Assembly: GCF_938030785.1 (NCBI RefSeq)
Contig: NZ_CALHIK010000095.1
Coordinates: forward strand, 1 to 21,766
Length of the DNA stretch: 21,766 nucleotides
Source of the DNA: an uncultured Campylobacter sp.
GTDB taxonomy: Bacteria; Campylobacterota; Campylobacteria; Campylobacterales; Campylobacteraceae
Reading direction: 5' to 3'
The notes below the pieces were generated by a model. The model saw only the letters and a list, made by a program, of their open reading frames with translations. It had not been told where the DNA came from and searched no databases. Below are positions 8,085 to 15,281 of the stretch, piece after piece. A program made the translations under genes and the position numbers. Each line of letters starts with the position of its first letter. Position 1 is the first letter of the stretch.

Positions 8085-8738
8085 TTGAAAATTTTACTTT
8101 TAGAAGACGATTTTGAATACAGAAGCAGCGTAAGCGAGTATCTACAGGAGCTTGGCTACGAGGTGGACGAATGCGAAAGCGGCGACGCAGCCTGCGATAA
8201 GATCGCCGCGAATGCATACCACTTGCTGATTTTAGACATCAAAGTGCCGGAGGTTTCGGGAGAAGAGGTGCTTAGATACGCGCGAAACCTCGGTCTTAGC
8301 ACTCCCGTAATGATGATGACCTCGCTCGGCGACATCGACGATTTAAGCCAGTGCTACGAACTAGGCTGCAACGAATATCTAAAAAAGCCCTTCCACCTAG
8401 CCGAGCTTAAATTTAGAGTAAGCGAGCTGATGCGAAAGTATTTCGGCGACGAAAAGGGCGCCGTCAAGATCGCGGGCAAATTTTATTACTTCGCAAATTT
8501 AAAAATTTTAAAACGCGCGGACGAAGAGATATCGCTAAGCGCCAAAGAGATCAAAATCATAGAATTTCTACTCGCCAATATCAAAAGATTCGTAAGCGTA
8601 GATGAACTCATCGCCGACGTATGGGACGGCGAAGCGGGCAGCGTCGATGTGCGCGTGCATATCAGCAACCTCCGCTCCAAAACGAGCAACGATTTCATCC
8701 TCTCCAGCCGCGGACTCGGATATAAGATCAATGCTTAA
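8085..8738 (+). CDS. OmpR/PhoB-family response regulator
   Basis: A 217-residue two-domain regulator. The receiver domain (about 1-118) has the acidic pair Glu7/Asp8-Asp9, phospho-acceptor Asp51 (LILDIKVPE), Thr79 and Lys101 (LKKPF). The C-terminal winged helix (about 125-217) ends with the usual VDVRVHISNLRSK and RGLGYKI elements that bind DNA. The start is TTG at 8085. It follows psrC by 26 bp, and its last codons overlap the kinase ATG (ATGCTTAA), so the pair is coupled. Being last in the reductase operon, it most likely controls the operon in response to a sulfur compound or electron-acceptor state; that is inference from position. Confidence 0.93.
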   Translation: MKILLLEDDFEYRSSVSEYLQELGYEVDECESGDAACDKIAANAYHLLILDIKVPEVSGEEVLRYARNLGLSTPVMMMTSLGDIDDLSQCYELGCNEYLKKPFHLAELKFRVSELMRKYFGDEKGAVKIAGKFYYFANLKILKRADEEISLSAKEIKIIEFLLANIKRFVSVDELIADVWDGEAGSVDVRVHISNLRSKTSNDFILSSRGLGYKINA

Positions 8739-9849
8739 AGGGTTTAAATTTACGCTTTTTAGCGCGATTTTCATCATCGGCGCCTTTATAAGCGAGAGCC
8801 TTTATATAATCTATTTAAACTCCAAAATCGAGGAGAGCGCCGACGTCGCCGAGCTGATACAAAAAAGCGGCGAAGCCCTAGCCGGCGCGGATCTGAATCT
8901 AAAAGACGAGCTCATCTACGACTACGCGATCCTAAACGCAAACGGCGAAATTTTAAGATCAAACCTGAGCGTCCAACCGCCCGATTTTGCGTTTATCACG
9001 CTGAAATTTGGCGGACGGGTATTTTTTAAGCGCCACTTTCTGCATGAGGGCAAGCTGCATTTTTTCGTCATCTCAAAAAAGATAAGCTACGCAAAGATAG
9101 AATTTATCGCGATCTCTACGATCTTTATCACGATTTTCGTAGCGCTCATCATCGCGCTGTTTAACTACAAAATCATAAAAAATTTCTACGCGCAGCAAAG
9201 CAACCTCATCAAGGCGTTTTTCAACGACGCGATGCACGAGCTAAAGACCCCTCTGGGCGTCGCGCTCATCAACACCGAGATGCTAGGCCTACGCGACAAA
9301 CACACGGCGCGAATAAAATCCGCACTCAAGCAGATGGTAATTACTTACGAGGACGTGGAGTACTTTATCAAAAGCGGCAAGATGAGCTTAAAAAGCCGCC
9401 GCATCGATATGAGCGAGTTTTTGGGCGCTAGGATAAATTTCATCTATCTGGTCGCAAAAAGCAAAAACATAAGCCTGCAATCGCGAATAGCGCCAGATGT
9501 GAGCGTCTTTATGGACGAAACCTCGCTGATGCGCCTCATCGACAACACGCTAAGCAACGCCATAAAATACTCGCGCCCCGGCGGCAAGATCATCATCGGG
9601 CTGGAAAAAGGGGTGAGCATAGCGGTCTTTAGAGTGCAGGACTTCGGCATCGGCATAAAGGATACGAGCGCGATCTGGGAGAGATACTCGCGCGAAAACG
9701 CGGCTCTTGGCGGATTCGGTCTGGGGCTAAACATAATCGATAAAATTTGCAAGCGCTACGGAATCGCAAAAAGCGTCAGCTCGAAGCTTGGCGAGGGCAG
9801 CACCTTTTGCTACAAAATCCCGCTGTTTAAGCAGAAACTTTTGGATTAA
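8731..9849 (+). CDS. sensor histidine kinase paired with the upstream response regulator
   Basis: A 372-residue membrane kinase. TM1 spans about residues 7-28, a small periplasmic sensing region about 30-120, TM2 about 124-146. The cytoplasmic part has the H-box FNDAMHELKTPLG (His169 phosphorylated), N-box DNTLSNAIKYS (Asn276), G1 box DFGIGI (304-309) and G2 box GGFGLGLNI. There is no HAMP domain recognisable between TM2 and the H-box. The ATG at 8731 overlaps the regulator stop; a longer in-frame extension upstream would lie entirely within the regulator and is rejected. The periplasmic part is short (about 90 residues) and I do not recognise a named sensor fold. A strong stem-loop follows at 9869-9904. 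Confidence 0.92.
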   Translation: MLKGFKFTLFSAIFIIGAFISESLYIIYLNSKIEESADVAELIQKSGEALAGADLNLKDELIYDYAILNANGEILRSNLSVQPPDFAFITLKFGGRVFFKRHFLHEGKLHFFVISKKISYAKIEFIAISTIFITIFVALIIALFNYKIIKNFYAQQSNLIKAFFNDAMHELKTPLGVALINTEMLGLRDKHTARIKSALKQMVITYEDVEYFIKSGKMSLKSRRIDMSEFLGARINFIYLVAKSKNISLQSRIAPDVSVFMDETSLMRLIDNTLSNAIKYSRPGGKIIIGLEKGVSIAVFRVQDFGIGIKDTSAIWERYSRENAALGGFGLGLNIIDKICKRYGIAKSVSSKLGEGSTFCYKIPLFKQKLLD

Positions 9850-9868
9850 AACGGCACGTTAAATTTGG

Positions 9869-9919
9869 GCGCAAATTTTAAAATTTTAAAAGTAAAATTT
9901 GCGCGACTATCGGGCTTTT
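9869..9919. terminator. stem-loop between convergent kinase gene and paralog array
   Basis: A perfect 12-bp inverted repeat: GCGCAAATTTTA (9869-9880), 12-nt loop, TAAAATTTGCGC (9893-9904). It is followed by GGGCTTTTT at 9912-9919. It lies between the end of the kinase gene and the end of the minus-strand array and probably limits transcription from one or both sides. Confidence 0.55.
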
Positions 9920-9944
9920 TAAAATTTTGTTTTAACTTGGCTTT

Positions 9945-10665
9945 TCAACCGCCTGTAAGTTCCCTGCCTTCCAGGTATTCTTTTTCTACATCGTATTTTA
10001 CGTCGCCGCAATTATCAAAATAATACTCGGGCGAATTAGTGGGTTTTTCATAGTATGTTTTTAAATTATATTCAGTCGGAATTTTATGAAATAGCAAAAT
10101 AGACTTGGATTGTAAAAAGTTGTCTCTAATTATGAAATTTTTATCTAGCATAAGAAATACGCTATCCTCAAAGCACAAAATCAAAGGCTTCGTAAAACCG
10201 ACTATTTTATCGACAGTATCAACTTTCAAATATTGTTTCGGATCCGTTTTAGTCGCCTTTAGTTCTGTAATATAGAAATCCTCAATAGTTTTTACTTTAT
10301 TGCTGCTGTTTTTTAAAATTTCAAGATAATTCTCAAAGTTCAAGTCTTGCATTTCATAATAATCAGTGGAATACTTATGTTTTATATCATCGTTCTCTCT
10401 ATAACTCGCTATCTTTTTTAATACGATAATTTCTTTATCTAAAAATTCTCCGACGGCGCGCCTATACAACTCCTCTTTAGGCAAAATTCTATTCTCTTTT
10501 AGGCAGTATCCTTGCTTGTATTTGTTGTACAGGGAGAGAAACCACAACAAAGCCTTTTGAAGTGGAATAATCGGGCACGATGCGGATAAAAGCTGCGCAG
10601 AGTATCGCCGCCAGAAGTAGTGTGCCAACTATCGCTTTAAATTTAACGGATTTATAAAATTTCAT
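9945..10665 (-). pseudogene. frameshifted third copy of the exported paralog family
   Basis: Most distal member of the three-gene minus-strand array. Reading starts at the ATG at 10665 with the same leader as the other copies (AAAGGAG, then ATG) and the same first 40 or so residues (MKFYKS, a TM segment, PDYSTS). At about 10530-10536 it has 7 bases where both sister genes have 9. This 2-nt deletion throws the frame off and gives a stop within about 13 codons. The remainder, from YNKYKQGYCLKEN to the C-terminus at 9945, is open in another frame and keeps the two family cysteines. An ATG in the new frame upstream of the break would give a nonsense N-terminus with no signal/TM segment. Function unknown; probably inactive unless frameshifting occurs. 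Confidence 0.8.
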
Positions 10666-10713
10666 ACCGACGCTCCTTTTAAAATTTAAAATTCCAGTTG
10701 TTTGCTCAGCTTT

Positions 10714-11475
10714 TCAGCCGCCTTTAGCCTCTCTACTGCCTAAATAATATTCTTCTAATGGATAATTTAGATTTCCGCAGTTGTCCAGCTCAAAACCCTG
10801 TTTTATATCAAACGACGCCTTGTTTCTCTTCTGGTAATATTCCTTGATCTTTTCAGAAAAATTCATTCTATCAAATAGGTATTCGGAATGATTGCGTTGT
10901 ATATAATTTTTATAAATTAAAACAAACTTATCTAACAATATATGAATATTTGGTCCTTTGTAAGCGCCGTCTAGAATAATTATCGGTCTATCAAACCCGG
11001 CACTCATATCATTTAAATTTATCTTTATATATTTCTTTGGGTCGGTTTTTTTAGCCTTTAATTTATTCATAAAAATTTCCTCAAACGTCTCATTATTATC
11101 ATGATGCTTTTTTAATACTTCAAACCAATTAGATAAATTTATGTTCTCTAGTTCATAGTATGCAATTTCATATGAGCTACGCCAAGAACTACCATAGGCA
11201 TAGGTCCTATAATCATTGATCATTTGTTCTAGTTTTAACTCATAATCCAAATACTGCCCTATCGCTCTTTTATACAGCTCCTCTCTCGGTAAAATTCTGT
11301 TTTCTTTGAGGCAATAGCCTTGCTTGTATTTGTTGTAGTCGGAAGTAGAAACGACGGCGAAGCCTCGTGAAGTGGAATAATCGGGGATGATGCGGATGAA
11401 TGCGGCGCAGAGTATTATTATAAGAAGCAGCGTGCCAGCCAGGGCTTTAAATTTAATAGATTTATAAAATTTCAT
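10714..11475 (-). CDS. exported single-TM protein of unknown function, intact copy 2
   Basis: I do not recognise this 253-residue family. Residues 1-10 are basic, 11-30 form one hydrophobic segment (GTLLLIIILCAAFI), and the rest is soluble and probably periplasmic (N-in anchor or uncleaved signal). The LxxC near residue 23 lacks the small residue before Cys expected of a lipobox, so I do not call it a lipoprotein. A block conserved in all three copies follows the TM (YNKYKQGYCLKENRILP, Cys55), and another lies near the end (DNCGN, Cys233); these two cysteines could form a disulfide. The middle (about 75-225) is diverged, acidic and AT-rich. Ribosome site AAAGGAG lies 8 nt before the ATG. The tandem arrangement suggests expansion under diversifying selection, but the role is unknown. 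Confidence 0.75.
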   Translation of the reverse strand: MKFYKSIKFKALAGTLLLIIILCAAFIRIIPDYSTSRGFAVVSTSDYNKYKQGYCLKENRILPREELYKRAIGQYLDYELKLEQMINDYRTYAYGSSWRSSYEIAYYELENINLSNWFEVLKKHHDNNETFEEIFMNKLKAKKTDPKKYIKINLNDMSAGFDRPIIILDGAYKGPNIHILLDKFVLIYKNYIQRNHSEYLFDRMNFSEKIKEYYQKRNKASFDIKQGFELDNCGNLNYPLEEYYLGSREAKGG

Positions 11476-11523
11476 ACCGACGCTCCTTTTAAAATTTAAA
11501 ATTTCAGTTGTTTACTCAGCTTT

Positions 11524-12348
11524 TCAGCCACCTTTAAACATACTTTCTCTTACCAAGCGATCCGCTATTTCCTCGATATTGCTTTCATAAACTTCAAAAT
11601 CGCTATTGCCGCATGTGTCGATTTTTAAATAATACTTCTTCTCGCGTGAGCCGTTTTCTATAGTCTCGTCATAATGTTGCTTCGCTTCAGATAAATCTTT
11701 TATAGTGTCTCCCACATATATTTTAACCACGACATCTCTAAATTTAAAATTATCATACAATATAAAGCTTTTATCGAAGTATAAAATATACTCGCGCAAA
11801 CCGCCGTATTCTACTATAGGCTCCTCAAAACCGGCTGATCTATTGTTTAAATTTATCTTTAATCTTGCTGAGATATTTACGGGCTTCATTTGAAATTTCT
11901 CGACAAAGATATTTCTATATGGCCAAGCGGCTTGATTTTTACGTTTTTGTATCTCATATTCTTTAGATAGAACTTCCAGCCAATCATTGTTATTAAATTT
12001 ATCCGTTTCGTAAAAACCTACTTTAACGGCAAATTCTCTATTGCCGTAGTTGCAAGTCTCACTGCCATATACATAATAGCATTTGTCAGTAACGAGGGTT
12101 TGAAACAGCATGCGCCTCTTTAAAAGATCTAAAATTCCGCGCTTAAATCGCTCCTCTTTGGGCAAAATTCTGTTTTCTTTGAGGCAATAGCCCTGCTTGT
12201 ATTTGTTGTAGCCAAAGATTGAAACTACGGCGAATCTTCGCGAAGTGGAGTAATCGGGCACGATGCGGATAAATGCGGCGCAGAGTATTATCATAAGAAG
12301 CAGCGCGCCAGATAGCGCTTTAAATTTAACGGATTTATAAAATTTCAT
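11524..12348 (-). CDS. exported single-TM protein of unknown function, intact copy 3 (array head)
   Basis: First-transcribed member of the array, 274 residues from the ATG at 12348. This start carries the shared AAAGGAG leader and MKFYKS N-terminus; an in-frame extension upstream to 12453 gives a low-complexity, Gly-rich non-family sequence and is rejected. A TM segment at about 11-30 is followed by the family block YNKYKQGYCLKENRILP (Cys55). The C-terminal part has the counterpart cysteine in IDTCGN (Cys246), then a longer tail than in copy 2, ending MFKGG. Extra cysteines (DKCYY, SETCN) in the middle are not in the other copies. It is separated from copy 2 by only 48 bp. Probably periplasmic and membrane-anchored; function not known. 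Confidence 0.75.
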   Translation of the reverse strand: MKFYKSVKFKALSGALLLMIILCAAFIRIVPDYSTSRRFAVVSIFGYNKYKQGYCLKENRILPKEERFKRGILDLLKRRMLFQTLVTDKCYYVYGSETCNYGNREFAVKVGFYETDKFNNNDWLEVLSKEYEIQKRKNQAAWPYRNIFVEKFQMKPVNISARLKINLNNRSAGFEEPIVEYGGLREYILYFDKSFILYDNFKFRDVVVKIYVGDTIKDLSEAKQHYDETIENGSREKKYYLKIDTCGNSDFEVYESNIEEIADRLVRESMFKGG

Positions 12349-12487
12349 ACCGACGCTCCTTTTAAAATTTAAAATTTCAGCACAAATTGCCGCGATCATG
12401 CGATTAAATTTAAAACGCTCGCTCGCCGCGCCGCCGCCGCCGCTACGAAACAAACAAGCGATAGGCGCCTAAATTTAAATCCCGCCG

Positions 12488-13306
12488 CTAGCCTTCGCGG
12501 TACAAAATTATATAGCCCAGCTTCGTGCCGTTTTCGTCCGAAAATGCCCGCACGTAAAAATAATGTCCGTCCTTTTTGATAAAGCTCTGCGCCCCAAAAT
12601 CAAGCGTCGCCAAAATCGACAAAACGTCGTAATCCGGCGCGCTATTTACGACGATAAAGTCCTTGATAACGCCTATTTTATCGTAGAAGCAGTCGGTCTC
12701 AAACCTCTTATCTACGAGGATAAAAATATCGTTTCCCATACGGTTGATCTGCGCGATGACGTGCTCGAAATCGAGCATTATCTCGGCGCTTCCGATAAAT
12801 TTACCGTCGCTAAAAACAGGCGAAATTCCACGCATAAAAACCCCACATCGCCCCATCTCCACAAGCGCCTTTGGAAGCAGGCTTTGGCGGATCTGCAAAA
12901 GCGAATGGCGAAAAGAGCTCAGATCGTCGTTGTAAAATTCGTCGCTCCAGCTTCTGGCCAGACTTCTGATGTTTTGCGTGTGAAAATGTATCTTCACGCC
13001 CGTGTAAAAGGGCACCGCGCTTAAGATGTCTTTGTATTTTTTCGTCACGTCCATGCACTCGCCGTGTTTGCCGCTCTCGAAACAGCGCACCACATCGCTG
13101 TTCTGCGATAAAATCAGCGAGATCGCAAAGGCGTTTAGCTTCTCTTCGTCCACGATCTTTTCAAAAAGACTCGCGCTAAAATCGAACTGCTGCTTGATTT
13201 TTATCTCGTTTTCCTCGCTTTTAAAGCGCAGATAAAACGCAAAGGTGGCGACGCAGCAAGCAAGCGCGAAAAGGCTTAGGTATTTTTTGGAGCGCGCGCC
13301 TATCAT
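12488..13306 (-). CDS. orphan membrane-anchored periplasmic Cache-type sensor protein
   Basis: A 272-residue protein with one N-terminal TM (about 8-27), then a periplasmic region with the look of a double Cache sensor: a long helix with KIVDEEKLNAFAISLILSQN, the segment RGISPVFSDGKFIGSAEIMLDF, and a second module ending YFYVRAFSDENGTKLGYIIL. Cache domains normally bind small metabolites for chemoreceptors, kinases or diguanylate cyclases. This protein stops where a second TM, HAMP and signalling domain should begin, and the bases after the stop show no such continuation. The ATG at 13306 overlaps the HIT-gene stop (ATGA), so translation is coupled. It may be a stand-alone binding protein or a receptor that lost its output half. 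Confidence 0.7.
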   Translation of the reverse strand: MIGARSKKYLSLFALACCVATFAFYLRFKSEENEIKIKQQFDFSASLFEKIVDEEKLNAFAISLILSQNSDVVRCFESGKHGECMDVTKKYKDILSAVPFYTGVKIHFHTQNIRSLARSWSDEFYNDDLSSFRHSLLQIRQSLLPKALVEMGRCGVFMRGISPVFSDGKFIGSAEIMLDFEHVIAQINRMGNDIFILVDKRFETDCFYDKIGVIKDFIVVNSAPDYDVLSILATLDFGAQSFIKKDGHYFYVRAFSDENGTKLGYIILYREG

Positions 13307-13674
13307 CTGAATTCCATCTTTAAATTTGCCGCCAGAACTTCTGCGAATTGGCTAAATTCCGGCAGATCGAGTTTGCCGTTTCGCATCTTTTTTCCCCAGA
13401 CGGACTCCGGGAAAAAGCTGTCGTTTTTAAAGCGCGCTTGGACGTGAAAATGCACGCGCGGCACGTAGTTGGCGAAGCTTGCGATGTTGATCTTATCGGG
13501 CGCGTAAAACTCCCGCAGGCTCTTTTCGCACTGAAGCACGGCGCGCCACAGATGCGCCAGCGTCGCCTCGTCGCAGTCGCTAAGCTCTTTAAATTTCGCC
13601 TTCGTAAAGACCTTCACCCACGGCACTTCGTGCTCCTCGCGCTCCACGTAAATCATCTCATCTTCGTAAATCAT
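13303..13674 (-). CDS. HIT-superfamily nucleotide-binding protein with altered triad
   Basis: A 123-residue HIT-fold protein. The strand-loop NIASFANYVPRVHFHVQARF matches the small proteobacterial HIT-like group with a VPxxHxH motif and a following W-P/VWG element (here FFPESVWG). The triad reads Arg73-x-His75-x-His77, so the first histidine of the canonical HxHxH is absent, as in that subgroup where it is often Gln. His77 would be the nucleophile if active, giving hydrolysis of a nucleotide-phosphate bond; the substrate is unknown. The start at 13674 is chosen because AAGGAG lies just upstream; a longer in-frame start at 13713 adds 13 unlikely residues. It overlaps the Cache gene by four bases and follows yigZ after 106 bp. 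Confidence 0.8.
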   Translation of the reverse strand: MIYEDEMIYVEREEHEVPWVKVFTKAKFKELSDCDEATLAHLWRAVLQCEKSLREFYAPDKINIASFANYVPRVHFHVQARFKNDSFFPESVWGKKMRNGKLDLPEFSQFAEVLAANLKMEFR

Positions 13675-13780
13675 CGCTTCTCCTTGAAAAGGGAATTTTA
13701 ATGCAAAGCCCATTAAAAAGGGTTAAATTTAAAGCGAGCTTCGCTTAAAATTTTAGAGCCGAGCTTTAAAATTTCGGCAT

Positions 13781-14374
13781 CTACGTGATCTTAAAGGGCG
13801 CCGTAAAGCCCTGCGCAAAGCCCATAAATTTTTCAAATTCCTCCGCGCTAAGCTCTGCGCTAAACTCCGCTCCCGCAGCGCCGAAGCTCGCTTCATAAAC
13901 AAAACCCGATTTTTTTAAAAAATGTTCAAATTTAGCCACCGCCGCAAACGGCACGAAAAAGGCGCAGCGCCTTTTAAGCGAAAAATCGGTTAAAGCGCCG
14001 CTGCTTGCGGCGGTCTCGATAGCAAGATTCGCGCTACTAGCGTATGCCCGCACGAGCCCGCCCGTACCTAGCTTGATACCGCCGAAGTAGCGCACCACGA
14101 GCACCGCGGCGTTAATTAGCTCGGCGCCGCGAAGCGCGTTTAGGCACGGCGCGCCCGCGGTTGATTTGGGTTCGCCGTCGTCGCTCGAGTTTTCTACGAT
14201 CTGCCCGGGCTCGTTCAGCGCGCGATACGCCCAGACGATATGGCGCGCCTTTGGGTGTTGCTGCCGCAGCCGCGCACGCAGCGCCTCAAAGCTCGCTAGC
14301 GGCGCGAGATAGGCGATGAAGCTTGATTTTTTGATCTCCTGCGCGGCGCTGATCTCTTTTTCAATCGTTTTCAA
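13781..14374 (-). CDS. yigZ: YigZ/IMPACT family protein
   Basis: A 197-residue member of the UPF0029/IMPACT family. The N-terminal domain has the signature SSDDGEPKSTAGAP (about 63-76) and VRYFGGIKLGTGGLVRAY (about 94-111); the C-terminal domain (about 130-197) is the ferredoxin-like DUF1949-type half. The bacterial role is unsettled; the eukaryotic relative IMPACT affects Gcn2 activation, and bacterial members are thought to bind nucleic acid or ribosomes. The start is TTG at 14374, with AAAGGA upstream and no better ATG. It diverges from galU across 70 bp with a shared -10 element, and it heads a minus-strand set with the HIT and Cache genes. Confidence 0.9.
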   Translation of the reverse strand: MKTIEKEISAAQEIKKSSFIAYLAPLASFEALRARLRQQHPKARHIVWAYRALNEPGQIVENSSDDGEPKSTAGAPCLNALRGAELINAAVLVVRYFGGIKLGTGGLVRAYASSANLAIETAASSGALTDFSLKRRCAFFVPFAAVAKFEHFLKKSGFVYEASFGAAGAEFSAELSAEEFEKFMGFAQGFTAPFKIT

Positions 14375-14406
14375 GGCTTTCCTTTGCGGAATTTTATCTT
14401 TTTTGC

Positions 14407-14414
14407 ATTATAAT
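14407..14414. promoter_or_regulatory. shared bidirectional -10 element of yigZ and galU
   Basis: The self-complementary octamer ATTATAAT gives TATAAT on the plus strand (14409-14414, 30 bp before the galU ATG) and TATAAT on the minus strand (14407-14412, 32 bp before the yigZ TTG). It is the only good -10 in the 70-bp spacer for either gene, so the two polymerases would compete for the same bases. Confidence 0.5.
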
Positions 14415-14444
14415 AAAAGTTCAAAAAAAGATCAAAGGAGCTTC

Positions 14445-15281
14445 ATGATCCAGACTTGTTTATTTCCCGCGGCGGGCTACGGCACGCGCTTTTTGCCCGC
14501 GACCAAATCGCTACCAAAAGAGATGCTTCCGATCCTCACCAAGCCGCTCATTCACTACGGCGTGGACGAGGCGCTGGAGGCGGGCATGGACAATATGGCC
14601 TTCGTCACGGGTCGCGGTAAACGCGCGCTGGAGGATTATTTCGACCGCAGTTACGAGCTGGAGGATCAAATTTCAGGCAGCAGCAAAGAATATCTGCTCG
14701 ACGAGATCAGGGCTCTTATGAAGCGCTGCACCTTCTCTTTTACGCGCCAAGAGCAGATGAAAGGGCTCGGTAACGCGATTTATACGGGTAAAATTTTAAT
14801 CCGCGACGAGCCTTTCGGCGTGGTGCTCGCAGACGATCTGTGCGTGAACGAAAACGGCGAGGGCGTGCTTGCGCAGATGGTTAAAATTTACGAAAAATAC
14901 CGTTGCAGCGTCGTTGCAGTGATGGAAGTGCCGCCGCAGGACGTAAACAAATACGGTATCGTCGCTGGCAAAAGCATCAGCGACGATCTGATAATGGTCT
15001 CGGATATGATAGAAAAACCGGAACCCGACGAAGCTCCGTCAAATTTAGCCATCATCGGGCGCTACATCCTAACGCCTAATATTTTTGATCTCATCGAGCA
15101 GACGGCGCCCGGTAAAAACGGCGAGGTGCAGATCACCGACGCGCTTTTGAAGCAGGCTCAAAACGGCGTGGTGATCGCGTATAAATTTAAAGGCGCTCGC
15201 TTCGACTGCGGCTCGGTGAAAGGCTACGTGGACGCGATCAAATATTTCTACGAGCGAGAATTTAGCGATGGTAAAAAATGA
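14445..15281 (+). CDS. galU: UTP-glucose-1-phosphate uridylyltransferase
   Basis: GalU makes UDP-glucose and pyrophosphate from UTP and glucose-1-phosphate, supplying precursors for surface polysaccharide and lipooligosaccharide. The 278-residue protein has the nucleotide-binding signature AAGYGTRFLPATKSLPKEML at residues 9-28, the VLADD sugar-nucleotide motif, MIEKPEP and the C-terminal GARFDCGSVKGY. The ATG at 14445 has AAAGGAG at 14434-14440; a longer in-frame start at 14316 would run back through yigZ and is rejected. Its stop overlaps the start of pgi by 14 nt, so the two sugar-phosphate genes are coupled, the same order as in C. jejuni. Confidence 0.96.
   Translation: MIQTCLFPAAGYGTRFLPATKSLPKEMLPILTKPLIHYGVDEALEAGMDNMAFVTGRGKRALEDYFDRSYELEDQISGSSKEYLLDEIRALMKRCTFSFTRQEQMKGLGNAIYTGKILIRDEPFGVVLADDLCVNENGEGVLAQMVKIYEKYRCSVVAVMEVPPQDVNKYGIVAGKSISDDLIMVSDMIEKPEPDEAPSNLAIIGRYILTPNIFDLIEQTAPGKNGEVQITDALLKQAQNGVVIAYKFKGARFDCGSVKGYVDAIKYFYEREFSDGKK

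Larger units (their letters stand above)
9930..12395 (-). repeat. tandem gene-duplication array, three units of about 0.8 kb
   Basis: Each unit is one gene plus its leader. The leader bases immediately upstream of the three ATGs (10666-10690, 11476-11500, 12349-12373 in plus coordinates) are almost identical, starting ACCGACGCTCC. The two inner junctions share a longer stretch around CTCAGCTTTTCAGCC that is also recognisable past the stop of copy 1 near 9932-9950. The similarity upstream of copy 3 ends abruptly after TTTCAG, marking the duplication edge. The first 60 codons are the most conserved part, the middle the least. Confidence 0.8.

Noticed and set aside
8602..8730. 43-codon N-terminal extension of the histidine kinase
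   Set aside because: It lies wholly inside the response-regulator gene; the ATG at 8731 overlaps the regulator stop and gives a normal TM1 start.
10714..11475. Lipoprotein signal in array copy 2
   Set aside because: The cysteine in the TM segment is preceded by Ile-Leu, without the small residue at -1 required by a lipobox.
9945..12348. CRISPR or phage array explanation for the repeated segment
   Set aside because: The repeats are whole coding units of about 0.8 kb with conserved reading frames; there are no short spacer-separated repeats and no cas or phage genes nearby.
12349..12453. 35-codon N-terminal extension of array copy 3
   Set aside because: Low-complexity Gly/Ala sequence absent from the sister copies; the shared leader and ribosome site support the ATG at 12348.
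14316..14444. 43-codon N-terminal extension of galU
   Set aside because: It overlaps the opposite-strand yigZ start and the promoter; AAAGGAG points to 14445, and GalU proteins start there.
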